A DNA stretch of 64,000 nucleotides from Megaustenia siamemsis. Taxonomy: Eukaryota; Mollusca; Gastropoda; Stylommatophora; Ariophantidae. A program made the translations under genes and the position numbers. Location: positions 20,389,279-20,453,278 of the forward strand of contig JAVIAB010000049.1 of NCBI GenBank assembly GCA_032433765.1, read 5' to 3'. The notes under the pieces were generated by a model, which saw only the letters and a program-made list of their open reading frames with translations, was not told where the DNA came from and ran no database searches. Shown in pieces: positions 33,165 to 44,559 of this stretch (position 1 is the stretch's first letter; every line of letters begins with the position of its first letter).

Positions 33165-33525
33165 ATGCCATTTATCTTTACTGATGTCATATTTCATCTT
33201 ACTGATGTCATATTTCATCTTTACTGATGTCATATTTCATCTTTACTGATGTCATATTTCATCTTTACTGATGTCATATTTCATCTTTACTGATATCATA
33301 TTTCATCTTTACTGATGTCATATTTCATCTTTACTGATGTCATATTTTATCTTTACTGATGTCATATTTCATCTTTACTGATGTCATATTTCATCTTTAC
33401 TGATGTCATATTTTATCTTTACTGATGTCATATTTCATCTTTACTGATGTCATATTTCATCTTTACTGATGTCATATTTCATCTTTACTGATGTCATATT
33501 TCATCTTTACTGATGTCATATTTCG
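33165..33525. repeat. 22-bp minisatellite, about 16 units
   Basis: Unit ATCTTTACTGATGTCATATT plus TC. Very homogeneous: single-base variants are ATATC (one unit) and TTTTATC (two units). Confidence 0.95.
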
Positions 33526-33548
33526 AACCACAGATCTGTGTTAGACAG

Positions 33549-33998
33549 CATCATCATCATCATCAAGTACCGGGCCTAGTGGCGTAGGTGTTCATGTCTC
33601 TCCACAACTTTCGATCTCGGCAGCTATTTATCATTTCTGTTGTTGACCTTCTGCCAAGCCATTCTCTTAAGCTGTCTGTTATTTTTTCTCTTTCCTTTCC
33701 TCTATCTCTTCGTCCCTCAATTTTTCCAGTTGTTACAATATATTCAAGTAGTTCTCTTCTCATTACATGACCAAAAAATGATGATTGTCTCTTCCTAACA
33801 TTGGAAATTAGCTCTCTTTTTGCTTTGACCTATCTCAGAACCTCTTCATTACTCTTCTTTAGATGTCCATGGTATTCTCAACATTCTTCTGTTAAACCAC
33901 ATTTCTACAGACTCCAGTGATTTTCTAGTCTGTTATCCTATTGTCCATGACTCGCATTCGTATGTTAAGACTGGCTCTACGTAACATTTAAGAACTCT
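33549..33998 (-). mobile_element. LINE B insertion with 12-bp TSD
   Basis: TSD TGTGTTAGACAG at 33537-33548 and 33999-34010. Minus frame has MRRELLEYIVTTGKIEGRRD, KEREKITDSLREWLGRRSTT and RDRKLWRDMNTYATRPGT, then an (ATGATG) tail. 5'-truncated in the thumb (450 bp). Confidence 0.9.
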
Positions 33999-34010
33999 TG
34001 TGTTAGACAG

Positions 34011-34185
34011 TATATGCATTCACAATTATGAACCCAAAACGCAGAAGTAACAAGCCAAACACAAAAGCTATGGAAATTACGTATTACTGTATGATCAACC
34101 GGTCCATAGTGAGACATCGTAGCAAATAATGATTGTAAAAAGCATAGCTAATTATAGACCTATATGAGTAGTATCTCTCATATCT
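34011..34185. other. Spacer
   Basis: Short AT-rich segment, no feature. Confidence 0.4.
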
Positions 34186-34189
34186 TTGT

Positions 34190-35340
34190 TCGTATATGTC
34201 ACACAGAGATTATGTTTGTATTGAAATGTCACACAGAGATTATGTTTGTATTGACATGTCACACAGAGATTATGTTTGTATTGAAATGTCACATAAAGAT
34301 TATGTTTGTATTGAAATGTCACACAGAGATTATGTTTGTATTGAAATGTCACATAGAGATTATGTTTGTATTGGCATGTCACACAGAGATTATGTTTGTA
34401 TTGAAATGTCACATAGAGATTATGTTTGTATTGACATGTCACACAGAGATTATGTTTGTATTGAAATGTCACGCAGAGATTATGTTTGTATTGACATGTC
34501 ACACAGAGATTATGTTTGTATTGAAATGTCACACAGAGATTATGTTTGTATTGACATGTCACACAGAGATTATGTTTGTATTGAAATGTCACATAGAGAT
34601 TATGTTTGTATTGGCATATCACACAGAGATTATGTTTGTATTGACATGTCACATAGAGATTATGTTTGTATTGACATGGCGCATTGAGATTATGTTTGTA
34701 TGGACATGTCACACAGAGATTATGTTTATATTGACATGTAACACATAAATTATGTTTGTATGGACATGTCACATAGAGATTATGTTTGTATTGACATGTG
34801 ACACTGAAAGTATGTTTGTATGGACATATCACTCAGAAAGTTTGTTCGTATGGACATGTCACACAGAAAGTATGTTTGTACGGACATGTCACACAGAAAG
34901 TACGTTCGTATGGACATTTCACACATAAATTATGTTTGTATGGACATGTCATACATAAATTATGTTTGTATGGACATGTCACATATATATTATGTTTTTA
35001 TGGACATGTCACACATAATTATGTTTGTATGGACATGTCACACATAAATTATGTTTGTATGGACATGTCACACATAAATTATGTTTGTATGGACATGTCA
35101 CACATAAATTATGTTTGTATGGACATGTCACACATAAATTATGTTTGTATGGACATGTCACACAGAAAGTATGTTTGTATGGACATGTCACACAGAAAGT
35201 ATGTTTGTATGGACATGTCACACAGAAAGTATGTTTGTATAGATATGTCACACAGAAAGTATCTTTGTATAGAAATGTCACATAGAAAGTATGTTTGTAG
35301 GGACATGTCACACGGAAAGTAAGTTTCCAGGGGAATGTCA
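34190..35340. repeat. 30-bp minisatellite, about 38 units
   Basis: Unit TATGTTTGTATTGACATGTC plus ACACAGAGAT. The left part (34190-34720) has AGAGATTAT with TTGAAATG/TTGACATG alternating. The right part (34740-35330) has TATGGACATG with ATAAATTAT, then AGAAAGTAT. The period divisible by 3 gives long frames on both strands, but none has a gene-like context. Confidence 0.95.
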
Positions 35341-35664
35341 TCTAATCTAACGGCCGGGCCGATCCATATTTATCTAAGACATCATCCAAAGGTGTGAATT
35401 TTTCATTTTGTAGCATTACCTCCCCCGGGTCTCTGAGTAGCCTGCCCGAATTATAGCGCACAAAAAAAAAAAAAAAAACACACGGGAGTTCCCCTGTGTA
35501 CTCTGCACACGTTATAAACCACATAGCAGCTAAACGTCAACAAGAGTAAGTCTAAATGGCCGTGTCCAGGGCAAAAATTGTTAAGCAAAACTACCTTTGC
35601 CGGAAGCGGATATATCGGGCTGAAGGGCGCAGTTATTGCGGCTTTGTCGTAAATTAGCGACATG
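35341..35664. other. Unassigned sequence with A-run
   Basis: Contains an A(17) run at about 35462-35478. The minus strand has short frames on either side (LLRDPGEVMLQNEKFTPLDD). Possibly a repeat relic, but no second copy was seen in the window. Confidence 0.3.
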
Positions 35665-36220
35665 AGGTATGGTCGGTGGTTGGTTGGTTGGTTGTTGTTG
35701 GTTGGTTGGTTGGTTGGTTGGTTGTTGGTTGGTTGGTTGTTGGTTGGTTGGTTGTTAGTTGGTTGGTTGGATGTTGGTTGGTTGTTGGTTGGTTGGTTGG
35801 TTGGTTGGTTGGTTGTTGGTTGGTTGGTTTTTGGTTGGTTGGTTGGTTGGTTGGTTGGTTGGTTGATTTGTTGGTTGGTTGGTTGATTGTTGGTTGGTTG
35901 GTTGGTTGGTTGTTGGTTGGTTGGTTGGTTGTTGGTTGGTTGGTTTTTGGTTGGTTGGTTGGTTGTTGGTTGGTTGGTTGGTTGTTGGTTGGTTGGTTGG
36001 TTGGTTGTTGGTTGGTTGTTGGTTGGTTGGTTGGTTGTTGGTTGGTTGGTTGGTTGGTTGGTTGTTGTTGGTTGGTTGGTTGGTTGATGGTTGGTTGGTT
36101 GTTGGTTGGTTGGTTGGTTGTTTGTTGGTTGGTTGGTTGGTTGGTTGTTGTTGGTTGGTTGTTGGTTGGTTGGTTGTTGTTGTTGGTTGGTTGGTTGGTT
36201 GTTGGTTGGTGGTTGGTTTG
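35665..36220. repeat. (GGTT)n microsatellite, about 550 bp
   Basis: GGTT units interrupted by GTTGTT and occasional GATT or TTTT variants. On the minus strand it reads (AACC)n and is attached to the 3' end of element I at 36221. Confidence 0.95.
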
Positions 36221-36410
36221 CGTTCGCCTGATGACTAAAGTATTCAAGAGTATCATGGTAGACTAGATTACTCTTCATCATCCGCCCTTACAAGGACGTA
36301 GTGGACGTGCCTGCGTTGTGTTGTGGTTTGCAGTATAACTGTTATATTTACACCTTTCGGCCCAACACATCCGATTTCAGCACGACATTTTTGAGTTCCG
36401 GGTTGTCTTC
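36221..36410 (-). mobile_element. Element I, LINE 3' end with (AACC)n tail
   Basis: Minus strand contains CACGTCCACTACGTCCTTGT and AATACTTTAGTCATCAGGCG, then AACGCAAACC into (AACC)n. A second copy with the same tail is at 46912-47098. The 3' terminus shares AATACTT and AGGCGAACG with the RNase H LINE at about 49068-49080, so it is probably a related LINE. Confidence 0.7.
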
Positions 36411-36690
36411 CCTCTTCGATCCCTGCACGTTAGGCCAGATTAGACAGGTTTGACTGTTACTGGAGGCACCACGGAGAGGTGGAGCAGGGTCTGGATGGTT
36501 TTGGTTCACCGATCCTGGCGCAAGCCATTAGCTGTGGGTCGCTGAAGGGATCAACATCTGCTTAACGTGAGAACCGCTACGAAGAAGAAAGAGCTATTTA
36601 AAAAATGAAGCCGTATCGATCAGAACATCAGGTAATCGAACCAGACTCTTATAAAGTCAGTTGTGTGAGCGCTACTCATTCAACCAATGT
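36411..36690. other. No recognisable feature
   Basis: Single-copy-looking; possibly the 5' continuation of element I, but no second copy covers it. Confidence 0.35.
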
Positions 36691-37260
36691 GGAATGTCTT
36701 TTCTGAAATTTGTGAGCAAAAATAACTTAAAGTGAGAAAAAATAATTTTCAGTGAGTTTAAAAAAAACTTTCAGTGAGTGAAAAAGATATATTTCAGTGA
36801 GTTTTAACAAAAAATAACTTTCAGTGAGTTAGAATAAATAATTGTTAAGGAGTTAAAAAAATAACTTTCAGTGAGTTAGAATAAATAATTATCAACGAGT
36901 TAAAGCACATTCAGTTAGTTAAAAAAAAATACTTTCGGTGAGTTAAAAAGTTAACTTTCAGTGAGTTACAAAAATAACATTCAGTGAGTTAAAATAATTT
37001 TAAGTGATATCTGAAGTGATTTTCAGAGAGTTATAATATCTTTCAGTGAGTTCAAATAACTTTCATTGAGTTAAAATAACTTTCAGTGAATTAAAATATC
37101 TTTAAATGACTTTTAAAAAAAAATAACTTTCAGCGATCTAAAGTGATTTTCAATGAGTTAAACTAACTTTCAGCTTTCTAAAACCACTTTCAGTGAGTTA
37201 AACTAACTTTCAGCTTTCTAAAACCACTTTCAGTGAGTTAAAATAACGTGAAATGTATTA
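36690..37260. repeat. Degenerate 20-30-bp repeats
   Basis: Irregular repeats of ACTTTCAGTGAGTTAAAATA with variable A-runs, strongly diverged: an old array. Confidence 0.8.
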
Positions 37261-37675
37261 AAATTGCCTTTAAATAAGCTAAAACGACTTTAATGTTAAA
37301 TATTAAAATCCCATTAATTTTGACATCACCGTTAGCAAATATCAGAAGCTGAAATTATTTTCTGATTCACAAAGAGAACTCACAATGCAACCGGGAAACG
37401 CCCGAAGACATATATCAGGAAACATGCATAGAACGTCTGTCCTTGGCTATGATGAGGCCAGTCTCGTATTTGTGTACCTGTTTTTTGTTTGTGATCAGTG
37501 TAAGGTAGTGACTGTATGAATTTCTATTCCCGAACAAGATTCACAGTCATAGGCGTGGCATATCTGACCAGAGATGGATGGGACACATGAGAGGCAGGTG
37601 GGACACCTATGATTAGTGATGGTTAGGACATATTTGAAAAGAAATAGAAGCAGGAGGTGATAAAACATGAGTGGT
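37261..37675. other. Spacer with proto-repeats
   Basis: Mostly single-copy; 37550-37660 holds diverged GGGACA/GATTAGTGATGG motifs related to the next array. Confidence 0.4.
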
Positions 37676-38350
37676 ACACGGATGATAAGAGATAAGTGGG
37701 GTATATATTTGAATCGTGATAAGTGGGGCATATATTTGATCAGAGATAAGTGTGGCATATATTTGAATCGTGACAAGTGGGGCATATATTTCATCAGAGA
37801 TAAGTGGGACATATATTTTATCAGAGATAAGTGGGGCATATATTTCATCAGAGATAAGTGGGGTACATATTTGAATAGTGATAAGTGGAGCATAATTTGA
37901 TCAGAGATTATTGGGGCATATATTTGAATCGTGATAAGTGGGGCATATATTTGATCAGAGATAAGTGGGGCATATATTTGATCAGAGATAAGTGGGACAT
38001 TTATTTCATCAAAGATAAGTGGGGCATATATTTTATCAGAGATAAGTGGGACATATATTTCATCAGAGATAAGTGGGACATATATTTTATCAGAGATAAG
38101 TGGGGCATATATTTCATCCGAGATAAGTGGGACATATATTTCATCCGAGATAAGTGGGACATATATTTCATCAGAGATAAGTGGGCCATTTATTTCATCA
38201 AAGATAAGTGGGGCATACATTTTATCAGAGATAAGTGGGGCATATATTTCATCAGAGATAAGTGGGACATATATTTTATCAGAGATAAGTGGGGCATATA
38301 TTTTATCAGAGATAAGTGGGGCATATATTTTATCAGAGATAAATGGGGCA
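37676..38350. repeat. 27-bp minisatellite, about 25 units
   Basis: Unit GATAAGTGGGGCATATATTT plus CATCAGA, with GAATCGT, GATCAGA and TATCAGA variants. The 9-codon period keeps frames open on both strands. Confidence 0.95.
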
Positions 38351-38354
38351 TATA

Positions 38355-38355
<1 letters not shown>

Positions 38356-38420
<65 letters not shown>
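38356..38420. repeat. (TA)n microsatellite
   Basis: About 32 TA dinucleotides directly between the 27-bp array and SINE-1. Capable of cruciform extrusion. Confidence 0.95.
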
Positions 38421-38421
<1 letters not shown>

Positions 38422-38422
<1 letters not shown>

Positions 38423-38945
38423 GAGCCGCGATAGCTCAGTGATTAGTGAACTGGACTACAAAGGATAAGGCTTCCAGGTTCACCCAGACTTAAATGGGTA
38501 CCTGATTTTTTTCTGGGAAAGTAAAGCGGAACGGGCGTAATACCGACCACATTACCCAAATTATCATGCGCGGAAGGTGTGTTCCCGTGTGTTACCGGGG
38601 CTTCATTATGAGGGAAGTAAAGAATAGTGACACTGTGACCTTCCAGGCATGTCGTAAGAGGCGACTAAGGAGATTGATCGATGGCTTGACAAGCTGTCAT
38701 TGTAAAAAGTGTTGTTATGGAAACAGAGCCATAGATTTTAGAAGCAGTGATCTCCGCAATATGTGCCACTTTGGCACGCAAGGTTTCTGTTTTTGAGATT
38801 GTGATTCTGCCCTATGTGCCGTCTTCGGCTCGAAAGGAGAATAGATAGATAGATAGAAGGTGTGTACAGATTATGGTCACTAACACCATATTCCCTATAC
38901 TCCACTTGGCGTGATGGGGCTCTCTACTTTTTGTACTGTTATATA
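38422..38945 (+). mobile_element. SINE-1 copy split by element K
   Basis: Starts GGAGCCGCGATAGCTCAGTG (box A TAGCTCAGTGA). The core continues to CATTACCCAAATTATCATGC at 38570, then resumes after 38865 with ACAGATTATGGTCACTAACA to the CCACTTGGCGTGATGGGGCT terminus. Box B is deleted. The element lies directly after (TA)n. Confidence 0.82.
38583..38855 (+). mobile_element. Element K insertion with (GATA)n tail
   Basis: 273 bp flanked by GAAGGTGTGT at 38573-38582 and 38856-38865. Ends CGTCTTCGGCTCGAAAGGAG and AATAGATAGATAGATA. Contains a short hairpin, GTGCCACTTTGGCAC. A related 5' portion occurs at 60345-60445. No ORF; likely a LINE 3' end or SINE. Confidence 0.78.
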
Positions 38946-38974
38946 TATATATAACCTGTATGCTTATGTATGTA

Positions 38975-39262
38975 TGCTGTTTCTTTACGTATTAAATGGC
39001 GGGAATTACTTCTAGCAACATTCCCTCATTTCTTCATTACTCATCTTATATCTCAGGCTGTTTCCTAGTTGGCGTTTGACACATTTTTTTGCTGCAGTGA
39101 TTATTTTTATTATTGTTCTTGAATTAACAGTCCAGGTCTAGCATTGGTAGCACAACGTTGATATGAAAATTGTGTTGAGTGCTCGATTTGCCGTTAGTTT
39201 TATTTCCTTGTTGACGTTTTATTTCCTGTGTTATTGTGATAGTTGTCCAATGATTTGACATG
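38975..39262 (-). mobile_element. LINE A thumb fragment
   Basis: Matches 17570-17838 (GTCCAGGTCTAGCATTGGTA; GTCCAATGATTTGACATGC). The C-terminal end is absent; a second LINE A fragment follows. Confidence 0.65.
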
Positions 39263-39290
39263 CTTTTTTTGCATGTTCAGTCTATTTTTT

Positions 39291-39710
39291 TCTTCTTCTT
39301 CTCCTTTCCTTCCTCATCTGCCTTTCAGCGTCGAGGGGAGATATAATTTGCGGTCTTTTGCTCTTCTGTTCGCCTCTGCTGCTGTTATGTTTCCTAGTGC
39401 TTCTAATATTCCATCGATCCATCTGTTTCGTGGTCGACATTTGGGTCTGGTGTTCTCACAACGTTTGTTGAAGGCTCGTTGTGTTGTGTTTTGACCTTTC
39501 TGCCTTGTCACGATGCCAAACCATTTTATCTGTTGTTTCCTTATATATTCTATGGCGTGGGCTATTCCGAGCTTTTTTCTCAGTTCTTCATTTCAGTCTC
39601 TGTCTGCTGTTTGTAAATTGTCGTTTACCACCACACTTCTTACATATTTAAACTCCGCCACTTGAGCGGAACTAACAGATCTAGAATTAACGTTGAGGAA
39701 CGAGTGAGAT
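39291..39710 (-). mobile_element. LINE A relic, RT post-palm to C-terminus
   Basis: Minus frame with RWIDGILEALGNITAAEANR and KLYLPSTLKGR. Further 5' (39630-39690) it reads VAEFKYVRSVVVNDNLQT, equivalent to the FKYLGS motif after the RT palm, with an internal deletion. The 42-bp array begins at its 5' edge. Confidence 0.75.
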
Positions 39711-39711
39711 A

Positions 39712-41845
39712 AGATGGACCTATTATTTCTATCTTACAAGACTAAGGGAGGTAAGTTGTATCTAGCATTACTATCTTACAAGACTAAGGTAGGTAAGTTG
39801 TATCTATCATTACTATCTTACATGAGCAAAGGAAGTAAGTTATATCTAGCATTTCTGTCTTAGAAGACTAAGGTAATTAAGTTGTATCTATCATTACTAT
39901 CTTACAAGAGCAAGGGAGGTAAGTTGTATCAAGCATTACTATCTTACAAGAGCAAGGGAGGTAAGATGTATCTAGCATTACTATCTTACAAGAGCAAGGG
40001 AGGTAAGTTGTATCTAGCATTACTACATTACAAGAGCAAGAGAGGTAAGTTGCATTTAGCATACTATTTTACAAGACAAAGGGAAGTAAGTTATATCTAG
40101 CATTTCTGTCTTAGAAGACTAAGGTAATTAAGTTGTATCTAGCATTACTATCTTACAAGAGCAAGAGAGGTAAGTTGCATCTAGCATTACTATTTTACAA
40201 GAGCAAGGGAGGTAAGTTGCATCTAGCATTACTATTTTACGAGAGCAAGGGAGGTAAGTTGCATCTAGCATACTATTTTACAAGAGCAAGGGAGGTAAGT
40301 TGCATCTAGCATTACTATTTTACAAGAGCAAGAGAGGTAAGTTGCATCTAGCATACTATTTTACAAGAGCAAGGGAGGTAAGTTGTATCTAGCATTACTA
40401 TTTACAAGAGCAAGAGAGGTAAGTTGCATCTAGCATTACTATTTTACAAGAGCAAGGGAGGTAAGTTGCATCTAGCATTACTATTTTACAAGAGCAAGAG
40501 AGGTAAGTTGCATCTAGTATTACTATTTTACAAGAGCAAGGGAGGTGAGTTGCATCTAGCATTACTATTTTACATGAGCAAGGGAGGTAAGTTGCATCTA
40601 GCATTACTATTTTACAAGAGCAAGAGAGGTAAGTTTCATCTAGCATTACTATTTTACATGAGCAAGGGAGGTAAGTTGCATCTAGCATTACTATTTTACA
40701 AGAGCAAGGGAGGTAAGTTGCATCTAGCATTACTATTTTACAAGAGCAAGGGAGGTAAGTTGCATCTAGCATTACTATTTTACAAGAGCAAGAGAGGTAA
40801 GTTGCATCTAGCATTACTATTTTACAAGAGCAAGAGAGGTAAGTTGCATCTAGCATTACTATTTTACAAGAGCAAAAGAGGTAAGTTGCATCTAGCATTA
40901 CTATTTTACAAGAGCAAGGGAGGTAAGTTGCATCTAGCATTACTATTTTACAAGAGCAAGGGAGGTAAGTTGCATCTAGCATTACTATTTTACAAGAGCA
41001 AGAGAGGTAAGTTGCATCTAGCATTACTATTTTACAAGAGCAAGAGAGGTAAGTTGCATCTAGCATTACTATTTTACAAGAGCAAGAGAGGTAAATTGCA
41101 TCTAGCATTACTATTTTACAAGAGCAAGAGTGGTAAGTTGCATCTAGCATTACTATTTTACAAGAGCAAGAGAGGTAAGTTGCATCTAGCATTACTATTT
41201 TACAAGAGCAAGAGAGGTAAGTTGTATCTAGCATTACTATTTTACAAGAGCAAGGGAGGTAAGTTGCATCTAGCATTACTATTTTACAAGAGCAAGAGAG
41301 GTAAGTTGCATCTAGCATTACTATTTTACAAGAGCAAGAGAGGTAAGTTGCATCTAGCATTACTATTTTACAAGAGCAAGGGAGGTAAGTTGCATCTAGC
41401 ATACTATTTTACAAGAGCAAGAGAGGTAAGTTGCATCTAGCATTACTATTTTACAAGAGCAAGGGAGGTAAGTTGCATCTAGCATTACTATTTTACAAGA
41501 GCAAGGGAGGTAAGTTGCATCTAGCATTACTATTTTACAAGAACAAGAGAGGTAAGTTGCATCTAGCATTACTATTTTACAAGAGCAAGGGAGGTAAGTT
41601 GCATCTAGCATTACTATTTTACAAGAGCAAGAGAGGTAAGTTGCATCTAGCATTACTATTTTACAAGAGCAAGGGAGGTAAGTTGCATCTAGCATTACTA
41701 TTTTACAAGAGCAAGAGAGGTAAGTTGCATCTAGCATTACTATTTTACAAGAGCAAGAGAGGTAAGTTGCATCTAGCATTACTATTTTACAAGAGCAAGG
41801 GAGGTAAGTTGCATCTAGCATACTATTTTACAAGACAAAGGGAAG
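39712..41845. repeat. 42-bp minisatellite, about 50 units
   Basis: Unit GCATCTAGCATTACTATTTT plus ACAAGAGCAAGAGAGGTAAGTT; main variant GGGAGG versus AGAGAGG. A few one-base deletions (TAGCATACT) break the 14-codon frame at 40270, 40350, 41400 and 41818. Edges are more diverged (ACTAAGGTAATTAAG), as in a mature array. Confidence 0.97.
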
Positions 41846-41904
41846 TAAGTTATATAGGTGCAGTGGAAGTGAAACTAAAACTAGGATTTTAAATATACAT
41901 TGAG

Positions 41905-41985
41905 AGCAGTTTGCCGAGTCGATAACATGCCGTCTTCCAAACCAGAAGAATATGAGTTCGAATCACTGTTGGGTGCAAACATTTT
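41905..41985 (+). mobile_element. tRNA-like SINE head (SINE-3)
   Basis: GCCGAGTCGATAACATGCCG with box B-like GAGTTCGAATCAC about 45 bases later, then a T-run. Resembles a tRNA-derived head; only one copy is seen. Confidence 0.4.
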
Positions 41986-42099
41986 TTTTTTATAAACAGC
42001 GGAAATGAAATGCAAACTCAGACATGGACATCTCGCGGCAACTTCACTGGGCATACGACCTTTATTCTCTGATCTTATAAGTGCCAATAAGGAATAGGA

Positions 42100-42215
42100 C
42101 AAATACTCTCTCTTTCTTTCTTTCTCTTTTTAAAACTTATTTTCGTGCTTCACCTTACGTTTCCTTCCTCTTCATTCTTTTCAATTCCCATTCTTTCTTC
42201 TACTGTCCTGTTATT

Positions 42216-42247
<32 letters not shown>

Positions 42248-42480
42248 TCGTACTTTCATTATTTCTTTCTTTCTTTCCTACTTTCTATCTTTCTCTCTTT
42301 CTTTCTTTCTCTCTATCTTTCTTTCTTTCTTTCTTTCATTCTTTCTTTTTTATATGTTCCTTTCCTCCTTGGACTTTCTTTCTTCACCCTTCTGTTCTTT
42401 TTATTCTCCTCTTTTTCTTTCTTTATTCAACGTTTTTTTTAATCTTTCATTATATCCCTTTTTATTTTTTTACTCTGTTT
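42100..42480. repeat. (CTTT)n tract, degenerate
   Basis: CTTTCTTT and TTCT repeats, purest at 42210-42250 and 42290-42345. Confidence 0.9.
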
Positions 42481-42499
42481 CTTTCCTTTTTCTCACTCT

Positions 42500-42877
42500 A
42501 AACTTTTATCTGTCTGCCTGAGTGCCCGTCTGTCTGTATGTCTGACTGCCCGCCTGCCTGCATGTCTGTCTGTCTGTCTGCCTGCCTGCCTGTATGTCTG
42601 TCTTTCTGTCTGCCTGCCTGTCTCCTTACCTGCCTGCCTGTTTGTCTGTCTGTCTGCCTGCCTGCCTATCTCCTTGCCTGCCTGTCTGTCTGTCTGCCTG
42701 CCTGTCTGTCTGCCTGCCTCCTTGCCTGCCTGTCTTTCTGCCTGTCTGTCTACCTGCCTGCCTGTCTGTTTGTCTGTCTGCCTGCCTGTTTGTCTGTATG
42801 CCTCTTCGCCTGCCTGCCTGTCTCCTTGCCTGCCTGCCTGTCAATAAGAAAGAATCTTTCTTGTTTGTCTGTCTGCC

Positions 42878-42910
<33 letters not shown>

Positions 42911-43002
42911 GCCTGTCTCCTTGCCTGCCTGCCTGTATCCTTGCCTGACTGCCTGCCTGTCTGCCTGTCTCTCTCTGTCTGCCTGCCTGCCTGTCTCCTT
43001 GC

Positions 43003-43041
<39 letters not shown>

Positions 43042-43275
43042 CCTGCCTGTCTGTCTGTCTGTCTGCCTGTCTCCTTGCCTGCCTGCCTGTATCCTTGCCT
43101 GCCTGTCTGTCTGACGGCCTGTCTCTCTCTATCTGCCTGCCTGCCTGTCTCCTTGCCTGCCTGTCTGTCTGTCTGTCTCTCTGTCTGCCTGCCTGCCTAC
43201 CTATCTCCTTGCCTGCCAGCCCGTCTGTCTGTCTGTCTGTCTGCCTGCCTGTCTGTCTGTCTATCTATCTCTTTC
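42500..43275. repeat. (CTGT/CTGC)n tetranucleotide array
   Basis: CTGC and CTGT units in mixed order with TCTCCTTGCCTGCCTGCCTG higher-order blocks. The S/C/L-rich frames are by-products. Confidence 0.95.
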
Positions 43276-43700
43276 TCAGTGTCTTTCTATACATCTGTCT
43301 TTTCCTTCCTCTTTTCTTTGCTATAAAATTAAGCCATAATTTAATCAACAGAGCACCTTCATCTTATCACATTAATCAAAGCCAAGAAATATTTCAGCTA
43401 TAATTTCCTGATTAACTTCACCAAAATAACAATTTCATTAATCCACTTAATTTTTTGATTAAAAAATTAATTTCGCAAACTTTTGAACCATAATGGGTTT
43501 TTTTGCATGTGAAATAAAGAAGCAGTGATGAGTTACGGGATTCGACCATACAATGTGGAAATTTAGCGTTTTAAATCGGTAATTTGGGGACGGAGGTGGG
43601 GGGGGGGGGTTGTTTGTTTACTAGTTATCTTGGCGTAATGGTAGGTGAGGGTGAATGCTCTTAGTTATTGACGTCACGAGGAAAGTACAGACACGTAGGG
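43276..43700. other. No recognisable feature
   Basis: AT-rich sequence with a G(10) run at about 43600. Confidence 0.4.
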
Positions 43701-44420
43701 TGGATGGGTGGATGGGTGGGCGGGTGGGTGTATGGATGGATGGGCGGGTGGATGTATGGGTGTATGGATAGATGTATGGATGGGTGGATGGATGGATGGA
43801 TGGGTGGGCGGGTGGGTGTATGGATGGATGGGTGGGTGGATGGATGGATGGGCGGGTGGATGTATGGGTGTATGGATAGGTGTATGGATGGGTGGATGGA
43901 TGGATGGATGGGTGGATGGATGGATGGGTGGGCGGGTGGGTGTATGGATGGATGGGTGGGTGGATGTACGGGTGTATGGATAGGTGTATGGATGGGTGGA
44001 TGGATGGATGGATGGATGGGTGGATGGATGGATGGGCGGGTGGGTGTATGGATAGGTGTATGGATATGTGTATGGATGGGTGGATGGATGGATGGATGGA
44101 TGGGTGGATGGGCGGGTGGATGTATGGGTGTATGGATAGGTGTATGGATGGGTGGATGGTTTGATGGCTGGATGGGTGGATGGATGGATGAATGGATTGA
44201 TGGATTAATGGATGGATGGATTAATGGATGGATGGATGGATAAATGGATTACATGATGGATTGGTGAATGGATGGATAGAATGATGGATGGATTAATGGT
44301 TGGATGGATGGATTAATTGTGGGATGGATGTATTAATGGATGGATGGATGGATTAATGGATGGATGGATGGATGAATGAGTGGAACAGTGAATGGGTTAT
44401 TGGATTGGTGGATGGATTGA
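43700..44420. repeat. (GGAT/GGGT/GTAT)n array
   Basis: GATG, GGTG, GGCGG and TGTATGGATAGGTGTATGGA blocks, with a higher-order unit of roughly 120-150 bp (GGCGGGTGGATGTATGGGTG). More degenerate after 44200. Confidence 0.92.
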
Positions 44421-44559
44421 TGGGTAGATGTTAGTTTGGCAAGTAGGTACGTAAATTGATTGTATATTTATTTTTACTCTTCTAATCTTACTCTAAATGA
44501 ATCTTCCTGTAACATTTCAACATCAGCACAAACAGCTGCTGCTCTAAACGTTGATGTGA

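Noticed and set aside
34152..35341. Repeat proteins on both strands (YKHNLCVTCQ, CHTEIMFVL)
   Set aside because: A 30-bp minisatellite, divisible by 3, gives open frames automatically; no flanking gene structure.
35451..36281. Asn/Gln/Pro/Thr-rich 276-residue frame suggestive of an amyloid-like protein
   Set aside because: It is (AACC)n translated; the sequence is a retroelement tail microsatellite.
40398..41821. 334- and 338-residue frames (MLDATYLSCSCKIV, LALLFYKSKRGK)
   Set aside because: Frames of the 42-bp array, broken wherever a one-base unit deletion occurs.
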